Source: Pelargonium nanum (lineage: Eukaryota; Streptophyta; Magnoliopsida; Geraniales; Geraniaceae). Taken from it: a stretch of 42,315 nucleotides of DNA. Positions 31,361-42,315 of the stretch are shown here, piece by piece. Position numbers and translations under genes: made by a program. The notes beneath the pieces were generated by a model, which saw only the letters and a list, made by a program, of their open reading frames with translations, was not told where the DNA came from and made no database searches. The DNA is taken from contig JAYMTF010000257.1 of assembly GCA_036897485.1 (NCBI GenBank), positions 1-42,315 on the forward strand, in the 5' to 3' direction. Position 1 is the stretch's first letter. Each line of letters opens with the position of its first letter.

Positions 31361-34300
31361 TCAGTCGTTAGAGAGAAATGGCCCGTAAAGACTGTCCATC
31401 ACCGCGAACTGCATGTTCTCCGACGGCTTCCAGTGGCGCTTCCTCTGGTTTATAAACCAATTGTTTATCTGTTTCTGGTCCAGCCCCGTCGATTCAGCCA
31501 GCGACACCTTGTCCGCCTCCTGTATCGTCAATAATTACACTCAACCCGTGATAATGCAAACAAAAACCATTACATTCGAATGCTAATGCTAATGCTAATT
31601 ACCGTCGGGTATGGCCATTTATAGTGCACATTCCACCAATCAAGCAAAATTTGCCTAGCTTCCATCGGGAGCTTCCCCTTTTTCTTCTTCTTCGAGAACT
31701 CGTGCTTTAGCGTGCTAATGTAACCGCTGTACTTCCTAAGAAGCTTGTCCTTGAGCTCGCGATCCTCGTCCCTCCTCGTAAAGTCCTGCGCTTCCATTTC
31801 CCCGCCGCTCCCGTCCTCCTCCGACGACCCTGCAGCTTCATCTAGTAAAAAAAAATGATTCCAGTGTGACAAATCTAATATGATCCTCACAATTACATGA
31901 TCATAAGCTAAGATTATTCAGGTGGGCCCGGGCCAACTCATTGCTGATTGGGCAATGACGTGGGGTCCACGGGGCAAGATTCCGATGTGACGTGACACTA
32001 CTCATATGGAGAATGGGTCCCACACATTAAAGATGGTGATAGAGAGAGAAAGGAAAAAGAGATGCAGAGAGAGAGAGGTGTCCGTCGTGTCGTGTCGGAG
32101 TCAGGAAATCAAATCAACAGAACAACACAGAGACAGAGATTAGATTAACCCGCAAGGCACGCACCCCTCACTCACTCGACTCATCTTTCTCTCCAGTCTC
32201 ACTCTCACTCCATAGCCCGCGTCAGCTTTTTGCGCGACACTGCGCGCGGACACGGCTTCCAACCCCACCGCCACGACGCCGTATCGACGTCACGCGCCTC
32301 CATCATGTATTAATGGAGCTTAATGGTCCGGGTCTGGTCATTTTGCAGACCGGAAACTCCGGGGGTGCCTAATCACCGCACGTGTGACCAGTTCAGTTCG
32401 TGTAGTAGTCACGTGCAGACATATACTGATCTTTTCTTTTAAAAAATATGGAGCCCTAGGAATGTTTTTAAACTTCAGAGTACAGATACAGTGTGATGCG
32501 TGACAATCCACAGTATTCCATATACTCAAACCACTGTTCTTCAATGAAAATGCATTTTCACTTGAAAATACAATATCGCCAAAAACATCGGGCAAGTCTC
32601 GTAGGAGATGAGTCAATGGTTCAAGACATGTCGTGTGAAAAACACGCACAGGTCCACCTAACATTTGATTCTCCGTTCTTTTTCGGGACAAAAATGATGG
32701 TAATGCATGTTCACTAAATTAAATGCAAACACAAGTAGCCATTAACAATGATAATTAACTAACCACTCTTATAAAAAAAAAATGTAAGCTGATTCAGAAT
32801 GCATATACTTCTACTAATTATCCAATTAACCAATAAACAAACCAAGATATGCACCAATAATCGAACATCAAACCATCCACACGACACTGTCACCAATATT
32901 CATATATCATATTGCATGTCAGGATGTCGGGATGGAGTGCATCGTTAGCAAAATTAAATGAGGATGTGGAGCATCGTTGGATGAGAGAATGCAAAAATAC
33001 AGTTGTAGCAACAGTCCTGAACCTATAATATACCGAGTAATAGAAAAATCACATGATTATCAAACAATCAAAGAGAGCTTCATATCTACATTACTTTGAA
33101 ATGCTCATTTTATACACACATATCACCAAGTACTCAATGACAGTTCATGGAGGTAAAAAAAAAAAAGCATAACTATTAAACATGAATAAAGAGCTAATTA
33201 AGCAAGGATCAATATATAACAACAATGGCAAGATGAACTGCAATGACATCAATGAATGAAGATGCAAATATCAATCAAAATAGGGAATTAAAATAAATAT
33301 TCAAGCGAAACAAGAGTGCACAAATATAGCATTTTGCATAGTCAAGACCCGACCCCTATGACAGTAATATTTGAGTTTTTAACCAATCTTTTAGAATTTT
33401 ATAACATCAAAACAGTCTGGCAGAGAACACAAAGAATCTTCATTAGTCCTAAAGCAATAAACAGCTGAGCACTTTGAGCATGCAATGGCCAAGAAAAAAA
33501 AAATCAAAAATCAAATGCTAATTTGGAAGCACATCCAAACCAAATATATTAATCATTGGCCACATCTAAGGCTGTTACTCCCATACCAATGCACAATCTC
33601 CAACCCGCACAATGTAGACACATGCAGGATAAAGCAGCTTACATTTGCTAAAAATAACTTAAGACCATACTATATATGTATTCCTGAAGATCGAATTGAA
33701 AAAAGTATTGCTAAACTAACAATTAGGTCGACAAAGTCTACCTGTAAGTACCAACTACGTATTAAAGCCCGCGGATTCAAGTTCAGACATTATTTTACTA
33801 CAGACAAAGCATCAAAAGTAGGAGTCGACCCGATCAAGGAAAGAAGGAATAGATGTCAAAAGAGGAAGAATCTTACTCAAACACGAGCATAAGTAATATT
33901 TAAGAACCCTGACTCACGGTACTTGACTCTGCCATGATATCTCACGTGTCACGTTCATGTCAAGATTCCATATGGAACTCAACTATATATTGGTGTTAAT
34001 GAAGTGGATGATGAAGGAGAAAAGCATGTTGCTTTCAGTTCAGTCGTGATTTTATTTGCTTTGCAAGTACAGCTTCCACTAAACATAAAGCTTACACTCT
34101 TGGAACATGGTAAGATATATATATTGATCTAAGCCCGATAACTTTTCCTGAAGTTAGTATTTAATTCCAACAAATCAGAGCATGCAATACAACTCATGCT
34201 GCAATTGGAACTTGAAACTCTAACCAGATGAGGACATCATTATAAACCATTGTCAAAACAAACAAAGTGAAATGGATCCATCACAGCAATGTGAAAGACC

Positions 34301-36402
34301 GAGCATATCGCTCCACTAAAAAACTATTAAACATATCCTTAATGTCACTTTATAACCTTAAACTAGTTGTCTGATTAATCAAACATAACCAAGAAACTAA
34401 TGAAGCGGTTTGTACGAAAGCAAACTTTTTATCCTAAGCTACAATCCACAAATCAATGTTAATCCTATAAGAAAGAACAACCCCTAATTATCAGTTTTCT
34501 ATTCAATATCAAAGTCTAGAGACCGACAACAGGCAAAAAACTATCCCATGTTCAGGTTAATTAGAGAGTTCTACCAGGTCCAAATATGTGTTAGTGTTAC
34601 ATACATAGACACACACATATGTGTGTGTATTCCGATGACTCTGAAGAGCCTAAAAGGATGCTTGATTGAAACAGTACTCTTTTTCGGTATATACAAGGCA
34701 TCCAAACACCGAGGAAGGAAGAAGTACGAGAAAAATCCATTTTTGTTTCAAACTTAAAAGAAAATGCACAAGTGAAGCTCTAGAATGCAGCCAACGGTTT
34801 GAAATAAATATTATTTAAAATTCAGCGGTGATAACGTTCTTTAATTAGGATGATAGATTACTGATAGTACGAGTTCTTTACTGTTGGACAAAAAATACCC
34901 GAAAGAATACCGAAGACAACATCTATGCCCATCAAGCTAGCGGAATAAGTGGGAATTCAAGAAAGAGAAGGAAAAAAACACAGGAAGCAACAAAGATCTG
35001 AAAAGCTGTACGAGATAAGAAAAGTTCACTGCTACACACACACACCACACTGTTGTATGCAAAAAACAATTGTAAGTTTTATCAACATTTAAACCCTAAA
35101 CATATGGAGAGTTCACATTTATAAGAAAATGGTCTCTACTCTCTCTCTCTCTAGGGCTTCATTTTTAGTTCCGATTCCCCATATCAGAACTCGATCTCCG
35201 GAAGCGGCTAGCACGAGGCGACCACTTACAGTTCTATTATATGCAGTGCATCAATTAGTAAATTAAAATGCGAAAGCTCGAAAATCAAGATTAAAGTATA
35301 TATATTAGCAATCAAGATTCAAGAAAATGGATGTGTTGTGATAAAGAGAAAGAGAGAGACCAGAAACATAGCTTCTTGAAGCAACAGCAGCGTTGTTGCA
35401 GCATAGACTGCTGAGCTGCGATTCAATCTTCCTGAGAAAACTTGTTGCTTCATCAAATGGCTTCGAGAGGTCTGATCTGTACTTCACCAATACATCACAA
35501 TACGCTTCCTTCAAATAACACACACAAAAATAATTAAAGTAAAGCCTAAGCCATTAATTAGGGTTTTATTGGTAAAAAAAAAAAGAGAACAAGACCAAAC
35601 CATGAAGTCGTCGAGCTCCGGATCAACACCCAAGCACGACGAAGCCGCCACCGCCGTTCGCTTACAAACCTCCGTTTCTCGCCGGATTTCGTCCAGCAGA
35701 CTCGCTATCTCCGGCGGTGCACCGACCTGCAGATGTTTATATATCAAATTTTCTGGTTTCCGATATTTATGGTTTTAGAGACAAACAAGAAAATTATCTG
35801 AGAGTCTCTGCAACCTAAACACTGAGATTTTGTTTTTGTTTTTTGTTTTCTTTGAACAGTCAGTGTTTTTGCAGATCCTGATACAGAAACTAACAGTGAA
35901 AACAACAGCCACTGAAACTGCAAGTAATAAATTGCTCCAAAAGACCTCACTTCTCTTTCTTTTTTGGAAGATCAAGAAACCAAAAAATAAAATAAAAAAA
36001 CACATTATTTTCTTGTTCCTCGTCACAACATATGATACACCAACACAAATCTTGAACTCTTAAATTCTTGTTTTGTTCTTTAAATACAATTTTCTTGATT
36101 TTCTTCACCTTCTGACAATCAATATAAGATTGGAGGAGCTTCGGATAGAGAGGATGAGAAGCAATCTTGGCACGAATTGCACTCGGGATCTCCTCCTCCG
36201 AGCCTCTCTGGACCGAAACGGCGTCGGAGACGGCCGACGAGGCGGTGAAGAAGTGATCGGAAACCACCATGGGCACGTGATCGGAAACCACCGGGCAGGC
36301 AAAGGCCTGGTGGTAAGTGGCCGGAGAGACACCACTTTCAGGGTGGTGGTGGTGGTCGGAGAATCCAGTGGTGGTTGAGTGGAGACCGTACAGCTCCTCC
36401 AT
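31361..36402 (-). CDS. Class I KNOX homeobox transcription factor, KNAT2/KNAT6 type (5 exons, 321 aa)
   Basis: Minus-strand exons 36402-36109, 35726-35601, 35508-35361, 31841-31603 and 31519-31361 join in frame to 321 residues. The true ATG is at 36402; the codon before it is GTG. Domains: N-terminal [14 protein letters not shown]1 from about residue 72 ([20 protein letters not shown]) to 118; KNOX2 about 135-180; ELK 218-239; TALE homeodomain about 240-302 with the PYP insertion at 266-268 and WFINQRKR (290-297) in helix 3. These nuclear factors pair with BELL proteins and maintain meristem identity and boundaries through cytokinin and gibberellin control. The N-terminus and the [23 protein letters not shown] region favour KNAT2/KNAT6 over STM, by recall. 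The large third intron (31842-35360) is typical of class I KNOX genes and often regulatory. A divergent DPH7 gene lies 3 kb upstream. Confidence 0.96.
31842..35360 (-). other. Large third intron of the KNOX gene
   Basis: A 3519-bp GT-AG intron between the KNOX2 and ELK-coding exons. Its 3' part holds a GC-rich motif-dense islet (31922-32300, listed separately). The rest is AT-rich with no nested gene. It includes a 20-bp perfect palindrome ACACACACATATGTGTGTGT (34609-34628) and a CT-rich tract near 35141-35155. Confidence 0.85.
31922..32300. promoter_or_regulatory. GC-rich regulatory-like islet in KNOX intron 3
   Basis: Within AT-rich intron DNA, this block holds three TCP-type sites: GTGGGCCC (31922-31929), GTGGACCC on the minus strand (plus 31963-31970) and GGTCCCAC (32016-32023). 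It also holds two TGACGTG bZIP-type cores (31956-31962, 31988-31994), GA-repeat tracts (32040-32080) and a CG-rich part (32215-32300). Spacing is tight, about 100 bp for the five core sites. It lies close to the homeobox-coding exons. Regulatory function is inferred from motif density and the known role of KNOX introns. Confidence 0.5.
36253..36292 (-). repeat. In-frame 24-bp duplication in KNOX exon 1
   Basis: The 16-mer GTGATCGGAAACCACC occurs at 36253-36268 and 36277-36292, 24 bp apart. In the protein this gives VVSDH twice (residues 38-42 and 46-50) in the disordered N-terminal region before KNOX1. It keeps frame and should be harmless length variation. Confidence 0.85.
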
Positions 36403-36461
36403 CACTAGTGTTGTATTAAATAATTAAGAAGCTTTGTATAGAGAATCGTGTCAGTTCTGTA

Positions 36462-36475
36462 GATAAATATATACT
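36462..36475 (-). promoter_or_regulatory. Possible TATA box of the KNOX gene
   Basis: AGTATATATTTATC on the minus strand lies 60-73 bp before the start codon at 36402, giving a short leader if used. Sites farther upstream cannot be excluded, since a pyrimidine-rich tract at about 36540-36560 could also be leader. Confidence 0.35.
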
Positions 36476-38440
36476 ACTACATGTGTGTGTAGATTATAGA
36501 TAGGGCAAAGAAATAGTAACGGTTAAAAAAAATGGTGGAGGAAGAGGACAGAGGGAGATGGAGAAATGGAAATGGAGGAGCAGAAGCAGAGGGAGTGAGG
36601 AGGGTTTGTGTTGGAGTGATTTTTAGCGTAAAAACAAGGAGAAAAGCTAGCTCTGAGAGGTTGCTTTGGTCGACCGGGCTATAGCTGCTACGTCCACTCG
36701 CCAATTATGCGCGCGTGGATGCTACCTTCCACTGTCAGTGAGTCCAAAAAGTTTATGTTTTTTTTTACTCTATTATTATTTGGGAGAGAATTATTGCATT
36801 TATGCCCGTACACATTGAATACATGGAATTTATGTTTGGACATCTTGGAGCGTGTTTGGTAACACTATTTTGACTCTTGAAGGAGCTGGAAGTAGTTAGA
36901 AGAAGAAAAATGAACAGAATTTACATTTTTGTAGTTGCTCTAAAAACAAAGGGAGGAACGAGTGGAAGATCGAAAGGCGATGGAGGAGGATCACACACAG
37001 AGAGAGAATGCGAGAGTGGTCGGAAAAAGAGGTTGATTTAATTTTCACCATATTTTAAAATCGATCGTCTCCCATAAGATATATATCCTTATTTTGATTG
37101 TGCGAAGGAACTCCTCTTTTAAAATGTTGTTCGCAAAATTTTGTTGGATTTTACAAGGGGAGCCCCTCGAAACTCCCCTACTAAATTATGATGGAATCTG
37201 TAAAAATTTGTACGTTCGTGAGTTTTAGAAACCATCTCTTGCAAAATTTTAACGCTTGCAAACGTCTCTCACAGTAGGATTTAAGATCCATAAAAATTGT
37301 AACAATAGGGTTTTGCAGGCCATGGCAGAGACTCTTGGTATTCTGTATAGGATTCGGGGGATGAATTTAGGCATAGACAACTCATGAAAGGTAAAGAAAT
37401 ACCAAATTTGTTGCGTATTGGTAATATTTTACTTTGCTGGGTAAGAAACAAATAAAAACTTATTCTCAACAACTCTTGCATTGCAAACAAAAGTTAAGAA
37501 ATGGAAAGGTATAAAGGGATATATATTAAAGATAACATGATTTGAGTTCAAAAAAAAGATAACATGATTTCAATTAATCATCTTTTTGTTTTACAATATT
37601 AGTATTATATATCTTGATGACTTTATGTAGGAACAAAACTTGCATTACAAAAATAGCATTGGAACAAAATGGATTCTCCTTGAGCCAAATTTTCCTAAGC
37701 AAAGTGGAAATATATTGTTATATACACAAGAATAAATAATATAATTCTAATAAATTTCCATTGAGATTTTGACCACCACGTTAAAATTCACTTACATCAA
37801 TCTAAATTAATTTGTGAGAGCGAAATAAACACGCTGGATCCAAACATTTTTTAATATTATTTTATGTGTGCATATATATATAAGCTAGCAATTTGTGTCA
37901 TAACATGACACATGACACGAAATTAGCGTGTTTGAACTCACGCATATTGTAATCGTGTCGTGTTCGTGTTTGATAACTCAACATATTTACTAATCGTGTT
38001 GGGTTCACATTGGGCCTCCAAAATGCACACACAAAATTAATTAGTTGTGTTGTGACACACACGGCACATCCATCACACATGCTAGGAGTATAATTACATA
38101 TTAATCATAATAACATATCAAACTTGTCAGTTCTATTGTACATAATGTGTTGAGTTGTGTTTGTGTCGGTGTGGTATGTGTCACAACATGTTTATTAAAT
38201 GTGTTGTGTTCGTGTTTTGTGCTCATAATCATGTTGTGTTTATAATCGTGTCACATTCGTGTTGAGTTGTGCACCACAATTACTAAACATGCCGTGTTCA
38301 TAATGAACCATGTAATATGTAAACAACTTTCAACTATATATACACGAACATGACAAGCACACACAAATTGCGATACGATGAACAAAGCCTTAAGCCTCCG
38401 TTAAAAATATGTGAATAGATATCGGTGCAGGTCAAGGATC
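36476..38440. other. Intergenic/promoter region between KNOX and DPH7
   Basis: This AT-rich region upstream of the KNOX gene has no supported protein gene. A segment at about 36846-36866 (GGAGCGTGTTTGGTAACAC) resembles common plant transposon termini but no partner end was found. A GTGTYGTGTT-rich element occupies 37888-38371. Confidence 0.5.
37888..38371. mobile_element. Putative non-autonomous DNA transposon, GTGTYGTGTT-rich
   Basis: GCAATTTGTGT (37888-37898) and its exact inverted copy ACACAAATTGC (38361-38371) bound a 484-bp segment. Inside are many variants of CGTGTCGTGTTCGTG and TGTGTTGTG on both strands. Terminal inverted repeats plus clustered sub-terminal motifs suggest an hAT-type MITE. 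No target duplication was identified, so true ends may differ slightly. Confidence 0.5.
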
Positions 38441-38445
38441 AGCCG

Positions 38446-39036
38446 AGGGCTGGCAATTTAAGCCCGAACCCTCGGGTGCGCACGGTCAATCCGAAATTAA
38501 ACGAGTCCGGATAGCAATAAAACGACCCAATTATTTTAACCTCTCATCGTGAAAAGAAGAAGAAGCTGTTACTGCACTCTTCAATTTCAAAAACACATCA
38601 GCAACCTCCTCTTCGCCAGAGCTCGACTCGGACTCCGGCGACTTCTTTCTCTTCTCCGACACTCAAATCCGGCACCGAAAACTTCCTTCTCGTCGCCGAA
38701 AAGCGGAGGTTCCAGCAACCGATTCACAACAAGAAAATCTCAGGTCACAAATTCGCAAACTCGGCCTCCACTCTAGCTCCGATTTGAAGTGTACTTTTTT
38801 CTCTCTTCTCGCAATTTGTTGGTTTCATTAATTTGAGATTTTAAGAAATGTTGTGGTTCAGTTTGGGCGGCTCTCAGATATGATTGAATCATTGATTTGT
38901 TTTGAGATTTTGGCAGAATCAAACCTTTAATTGTGGATTTGTGATCTAATTAAATACTTAAATGTGTGATATTAAATGTCGAGAAGCCCGGTCAAATTCG
39001 GACCCGCCCCGGATATCCCGTGAGCAACCCTAGCCC
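38446..39036. mobile_element. Possible hAT-like ends around the DPH7 leader
   Basis: AGGGCTGGCAA at 38446-38456, a typical plant hAT-like terminus, faces AGCCCT preceded by CAACCCT (39025-39036). CCCGAACCC and CCCGGT-type GC motifs cluster next to both ends (38460-38520 and 38985-39060). The sequence between looks like a plant 5' leader (CT-rich, 38540-38760). No 8-bp duplication was seen. Alternatively, two separate repeat fragments flank an ordinary leader. Confidence 0.3.
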
Positions 39037-39507
39037 TCAACGTCCGAACCCTTGACGAACCCGACCCGTGTCCCGTTTTGTCGGCTCTCGCTGAGGCCCA
39101 TATTGTGTGGGTCAGTCCGACAAATAGTATATGATAGGGCCCATATATTAATGAGTGTCGAAGTAGTTGAGTAGTACCTAGTAACTGTAAGACCCATCAA
39201 ATAGAGCTAGCCAATTATTTTTTTTTTTGCTCAGAACCATCTTTTTCTAACTGATATAACGGTAAGTCAACTTCGCTTCTATTTCACTCCACAGTTTCAT
39301 GTTTTAGTAATTTGATTTAAATTTACCATAATGTCTGTTCAAAACATGTTCCCACAAGCTATTTGTTGAATCCAACATTTATGATTATCATTTGTGTATG
39401 GGGTTGCTTCTTATGCCCACTACCTGTTCGACGAAATGCCCCACTGAAACTAGAACTAGTTTTCTGCTCACAATACCTTACATTTTACTTATCTGGCTAA
39501 ACTACAG
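38540..39507 (+). other. Probable 5' leader and leader intron of DPH7
   Basis: A strong donor ACG|GTAAGT (intron from 39262) and an acceptor ACTACAG (ending 39507) bound a 246-bp intron just before the ATG at 39510. Upstream CT-rich DNA at 38540-38760 looks like leader sequence; the frame there starts with GTG and is not taken as coding. The transcription start and any further leader intron are unresolved. Confidence 0.45.
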
Positions 39508-39509
39508 TT

Positions 39510-40728
39510 ATGGAAGTGGGACAGTGCTATCTAGACGGCAATGCTGATGCTGTGGAGTTCTGCCCGCATGATTCTCACACCCATGTTTTAGCGGCTTCGA
39601 CTTACACCCTGCAAGAGGGCGATAAGCCAAGTCGATCAGGAAGCATATCGTTATTCAACGTTAATGCTGATGCGGGTCGCTTTGAGTTGTTTCATCGCGT
39701 GGACACGACAGGCATCTTTGATATTAAGTGGAGCCCAGTTGGAGAAGGTGCGGATCCTATGCTGGCTCAGGCTGATGCTGACGGTTGCCTGAGAATTCAC
39801 AGTCTAGAGGGATGTGCAGAGGGAGCAGAAGGTACGCGTTTGTACAATTTCCACCTTAATAATCTTTATATGATTATATCTGTTACATATATAAAAATTT
39901 GCCATCTATAATGCATGATTGGTTAGTGCTTAGAAAGATCATGACAATGCTTCATTTTCCGATCCAAGGCATGCTACATAGTCTTTGTTAATGTTAAATG
40001 TTAATCCAGGGGGTTTTCTGAAAGAGGTCACTGCTAAAAAAGTCAGTTCCTCCATGTGCCTTTGCTTGGATTGGAATCCCTCGGCTACATCAATAACAAC
40101 CGGGCTATCTGATGGCTCCATCTCAGTAGTCTCCTTACGGGAGTCCCAACTGGAAATTGTTCAGGAATGGAAAGTACACGAGTATGAAGTTTGGGCTGCT
40201 TCCTTTGATATTCATCAACCACAACTGGTATACACTGGCTCAGATGACTGCAAATTCACTTGCTGGGATATGCGTGATAATCCCAGCAAGTTGGCATTTC
40301 AGAATTCCAAAGCACATACGATGGGTGTTTGCTGCATTGTGAAGAGTCTCAGTGACCCTAATACTTTACTCACTGGCTGCTATGATGAGAACCTGAGGGT
40401 ATGGGATGTAAGGTCAGTGTCAAGACCGGTTAATGAGTCTTCGATTTCTCTAGGGGGAGGAGTTTGGAGAATCAAATACCATCCATCTGTACGAGGCGTG
40501 GTCTTGGCAGCATGTATGCACAATGGATTTGCAGTTGTCAACATTAATGGGGAGAAAGCTGAAGTGGTAGAGACTTACAGTAAGCACGACTCACTTGCTT
40601 ACGGAGCAGATTGGCAGAGAGAAGAATTATCCGTGAAGGAGAAAGGAAAGAGGTCTGTTGTGGCTACTTGCTCATTTTATGACCGGCTGCTTCGGGTATG
40701 GATGCCAGAACAGAATATTGTCGCCTAA
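39510..40728 (+). CDS. DPH7: DPH7-type WD40 protein, diphthine methyl ester hydrolase (2 exons, 346 aa)
   Basis: Exons 39510-39831 and 40010-40728 join in frame (GCAGAAG|GTACGC to AATCCAG|GGGGTT) giving 346 residues, a usual length for the family. The protein starts MEVGQCYLDGNADAVEFCPH, and has WD40-type blades with TGSDDCKFTCWDMRD (183-197), TGCYDENLRVWDVRS (229-243) and a C-terminal CSFYDRLLRVWMPE (328-341), characteristic of DPH7/RRT2/WDR85. The family removes the methyl ester from diphthine-modified elongation factor 2 so that the last amidation to diphthamide can occur; it is cytosolic. No catalytic change was noticed, but the active site is not well enough known to me to check residue by residue. 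It is divergent from the KNOX gene and likely constitutively expressed. Confidence 0.93.
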
Positions 40729-42315
40729 CATCTCCATTCATAGTTGACTTCAAAAAGTACCCAATTACGTTTCACATAAGGAATCTCTTTATGTTTACTT
40801 TATAAGGTATGCAGCAGCCGTATTATTAGATCTTTGTTTTCTCATTTCAATCATCACAACAGGATTTCTGGTTCTGGTTGAATCAAATAGTATAAAATTG
40901 ATATCTAAAGTAGGCTCAGAAGGCTAGCCCTCCTGAAAACAGGGCTTTTAAGTTTATATGCTTAAGCATTTGATTTTTCACTAAAGCAAACATTTATTAT
41001 TATGCATTAATTTTATGATAAGAAAAGCATGAAAGCTATTACAGCCATCCTTAAAACAAGGATCTTTTATGTTTATATGCTACTGCATTTGATATTTGTT
41101 TGTGGAGAACTATGATTCATTGACTGCAGATATCTGAGAACAAAGGAATGTTTTGTGGTATCTCTTACATCTAAGAATTGTATTCGGGTAAATTACTCGA
41201 TCACAAAAGCTATTAACAACAATAGCAATCTTCAAAAAATGGTTGTGGGTCTTTGCTTGCCTATTTACAGTTACTTTTGTATCAGAGTGTCACTTTTTGG
41301 GTTACAATTCCTATAATATTACATTTCTTTGTTTTTGATGTAGCTCTACCATGAAATTGCCGAACTCTTCTTTAGTCCACATTACCAGTGTCCTTGTTTC
41401 AAGTGTGTTTGAGTTGGACAAGTTGCCCCAAAATCAGTTAGAAAATGCTATTTTGATTTTTGAAGCCATTGTAGGCTTCTTGTCTTTGCTTTACTCTTGG
41501 CTCAATGGTAGCAGATTTGTTTTGTATCTTTGGGAACTGCAGAGAATATAGTCACTTTCTTTCTCCCCCATTTTCTTGCCTCATCTACATGCAAATCATT
41601 ACTCCATTACATACATGCATTCATGGTCACACGCTAAATGAATGCAGTGGAATTCACCTCCGGTGTGATAGTAAGTGAATCTGGACATGTGTGATCCATA
41701 TGAGTTTAAAACTAGGTCGTGGGTCGTTTGATGAACCGTTATTGTATGTCTCATGTATCATTTGGGCCAAACCGGGCCGGAAAGGACCAACCGGACGGAG
41801 ACATGTTTCATTGTTAAGTTGCTGAGAATGGTTGCTACATTTTTCATGTCTAGTGTAGCAACACATGGAAAGTTGTGGGTTGGGCTAAAAAAATCTAAAT
41901 TTTGTTTCTAAAGACAGAATAATAGAGGGTTGCAGAGGCAGAGCAGTGAATGAGAAAAGGATAACATTTTAGAGGTTGAGGTTCAAAATAGAAACACCAC
42001 TTGTTGTCACTCACCAGATCTTCTATTTCTATTATCACCCTTTGTTTTGAATGGGCCATGCATGACAGCTCCATTTTTGTATCTTCATTCAATCATGGAA
42101 CCCTTAATTTCAACACTTTCTTAGTGGTCCCTTTGCTTCTGATTTGCACATCATTTAATGGATCATCCCATGCCATGCCATATTGCCATCCATTTCAAAC
42201 CATACCCAACTAAAACAAAAACAAAAACAAAAAGTAGAATCCAAATAATAATTCTTTTTCTATTGTCCATTTTTAGAAGTTAAAAAAAAAACAAAAGACA
42301 AAAGTTAATTTGTTG
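40729..42315. other. 3' flank and intergenic region, no supported gene
   Basis: The first few hundred bases are presumably the DPH7 3' UTR and flank. A 66-codon frame at 41351-41551 and small frames near 41654-42213 overlap frames on the other strand, lack splice or promoter context and match no family I know. The stretch 40970-41100 has two similar blocks (TTTATATGCTTAAGCATTTGAT and TTTATATGCTACTGCATTTGAT start at about 40954 and 41071), a weak duplication. Confidence 0.5.

Noticed and set aside
33485-33892. 135-codon frame in KNOX intron 3
   Set aside because: It lies in AT-rich intron DNA, has lysine-rich low-complexity translation and no recognisable domain or promoter.
38549-38776. 75-codon arginine-rich frame before DPH7
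   Set aside because: It starts with GTG rather than ATG, and its sequence looks like a CT-rich plant leader.
41351-41551. 66-codon hydrophobic frame after DPH7
   Set aside because: No promoter, splice context or family match; probably chance in the 3' flank.
1-42315. CRISPR array or prokaryotic operon structure
   Set aside because: Tandem repeats found have periods of 15, 47, 131 and 169 bp without spacer architecture, and all genes are spliced or plant-type.

Overview
The window is nuclear DNA of a flowering plant, most likely a eudicot. It is AT-rich, its genes have GT-AG introns, and it carries tRNA-derived SINEs and MITE-like elements. Every recognisable protein is a plant family: class I KNOX, plant MORC, a GSO-type LRR receptor, SOUL/HBP and DPH7. 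No bacterial, organellar or viral genes were seen. Lineage below eudicot cannot be fixed from sequence alone.

Layout, left to right. (1) 1382-3473, minus: two-exon SOUL heme-binding protein with a signal peptide. (2) 4569-8228, plus: five-exon gene for a probable chloroplast membrane protein of unknown function, divergent from the SOUL gene. (3) 10881-13772, plus: intronless LRR receptor-like protein of 963 residues with 32 LRRs, one transmembrane helix and a 70-residue tail but no kinase. (4) 13.8-16.6 kb: repeat-rich intergenic DNA with SINE relics, a 47-bp minisatellite and a promoter-like segment on the minus strand. (5) 16962-28297 (leader exon to about 29.1 kb), minus: a MORC GHKL ATPase with 19 coding exons and 704 residues, whose introns carry a 169-bp tandem repeat and a GGTAC-rich element. 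(6) 31361-36402, minus: a five-exon class I KNOX homeobox gene of the KNAT2/KNAT6 type, with a 3.5-kb third intron holding a GC-rich islet of TCP- and bZIP-type motifs. (7) 39510-40728, plus: a two-exon WD40 protein matching DPH7, probably with a non-coding leader. (8) 40.7-42.3 kb: no supported gene.

The genes are independent housekeeping, chromatin, developmental and receptor loci, not a pathway cluster. All splice junctions were chosen by hand from GT/AG signals and reading-frame continuity, and every coding chain closes in frame. I found no clear undescribed multi-gene system. The best leads are the KNOX intron-3 islet, the kinase-less GSO-type receptor, a SUMO-related N-terminus on the MORC protein, and a possible unannotated short transcript near 15.2-15.4 kb.
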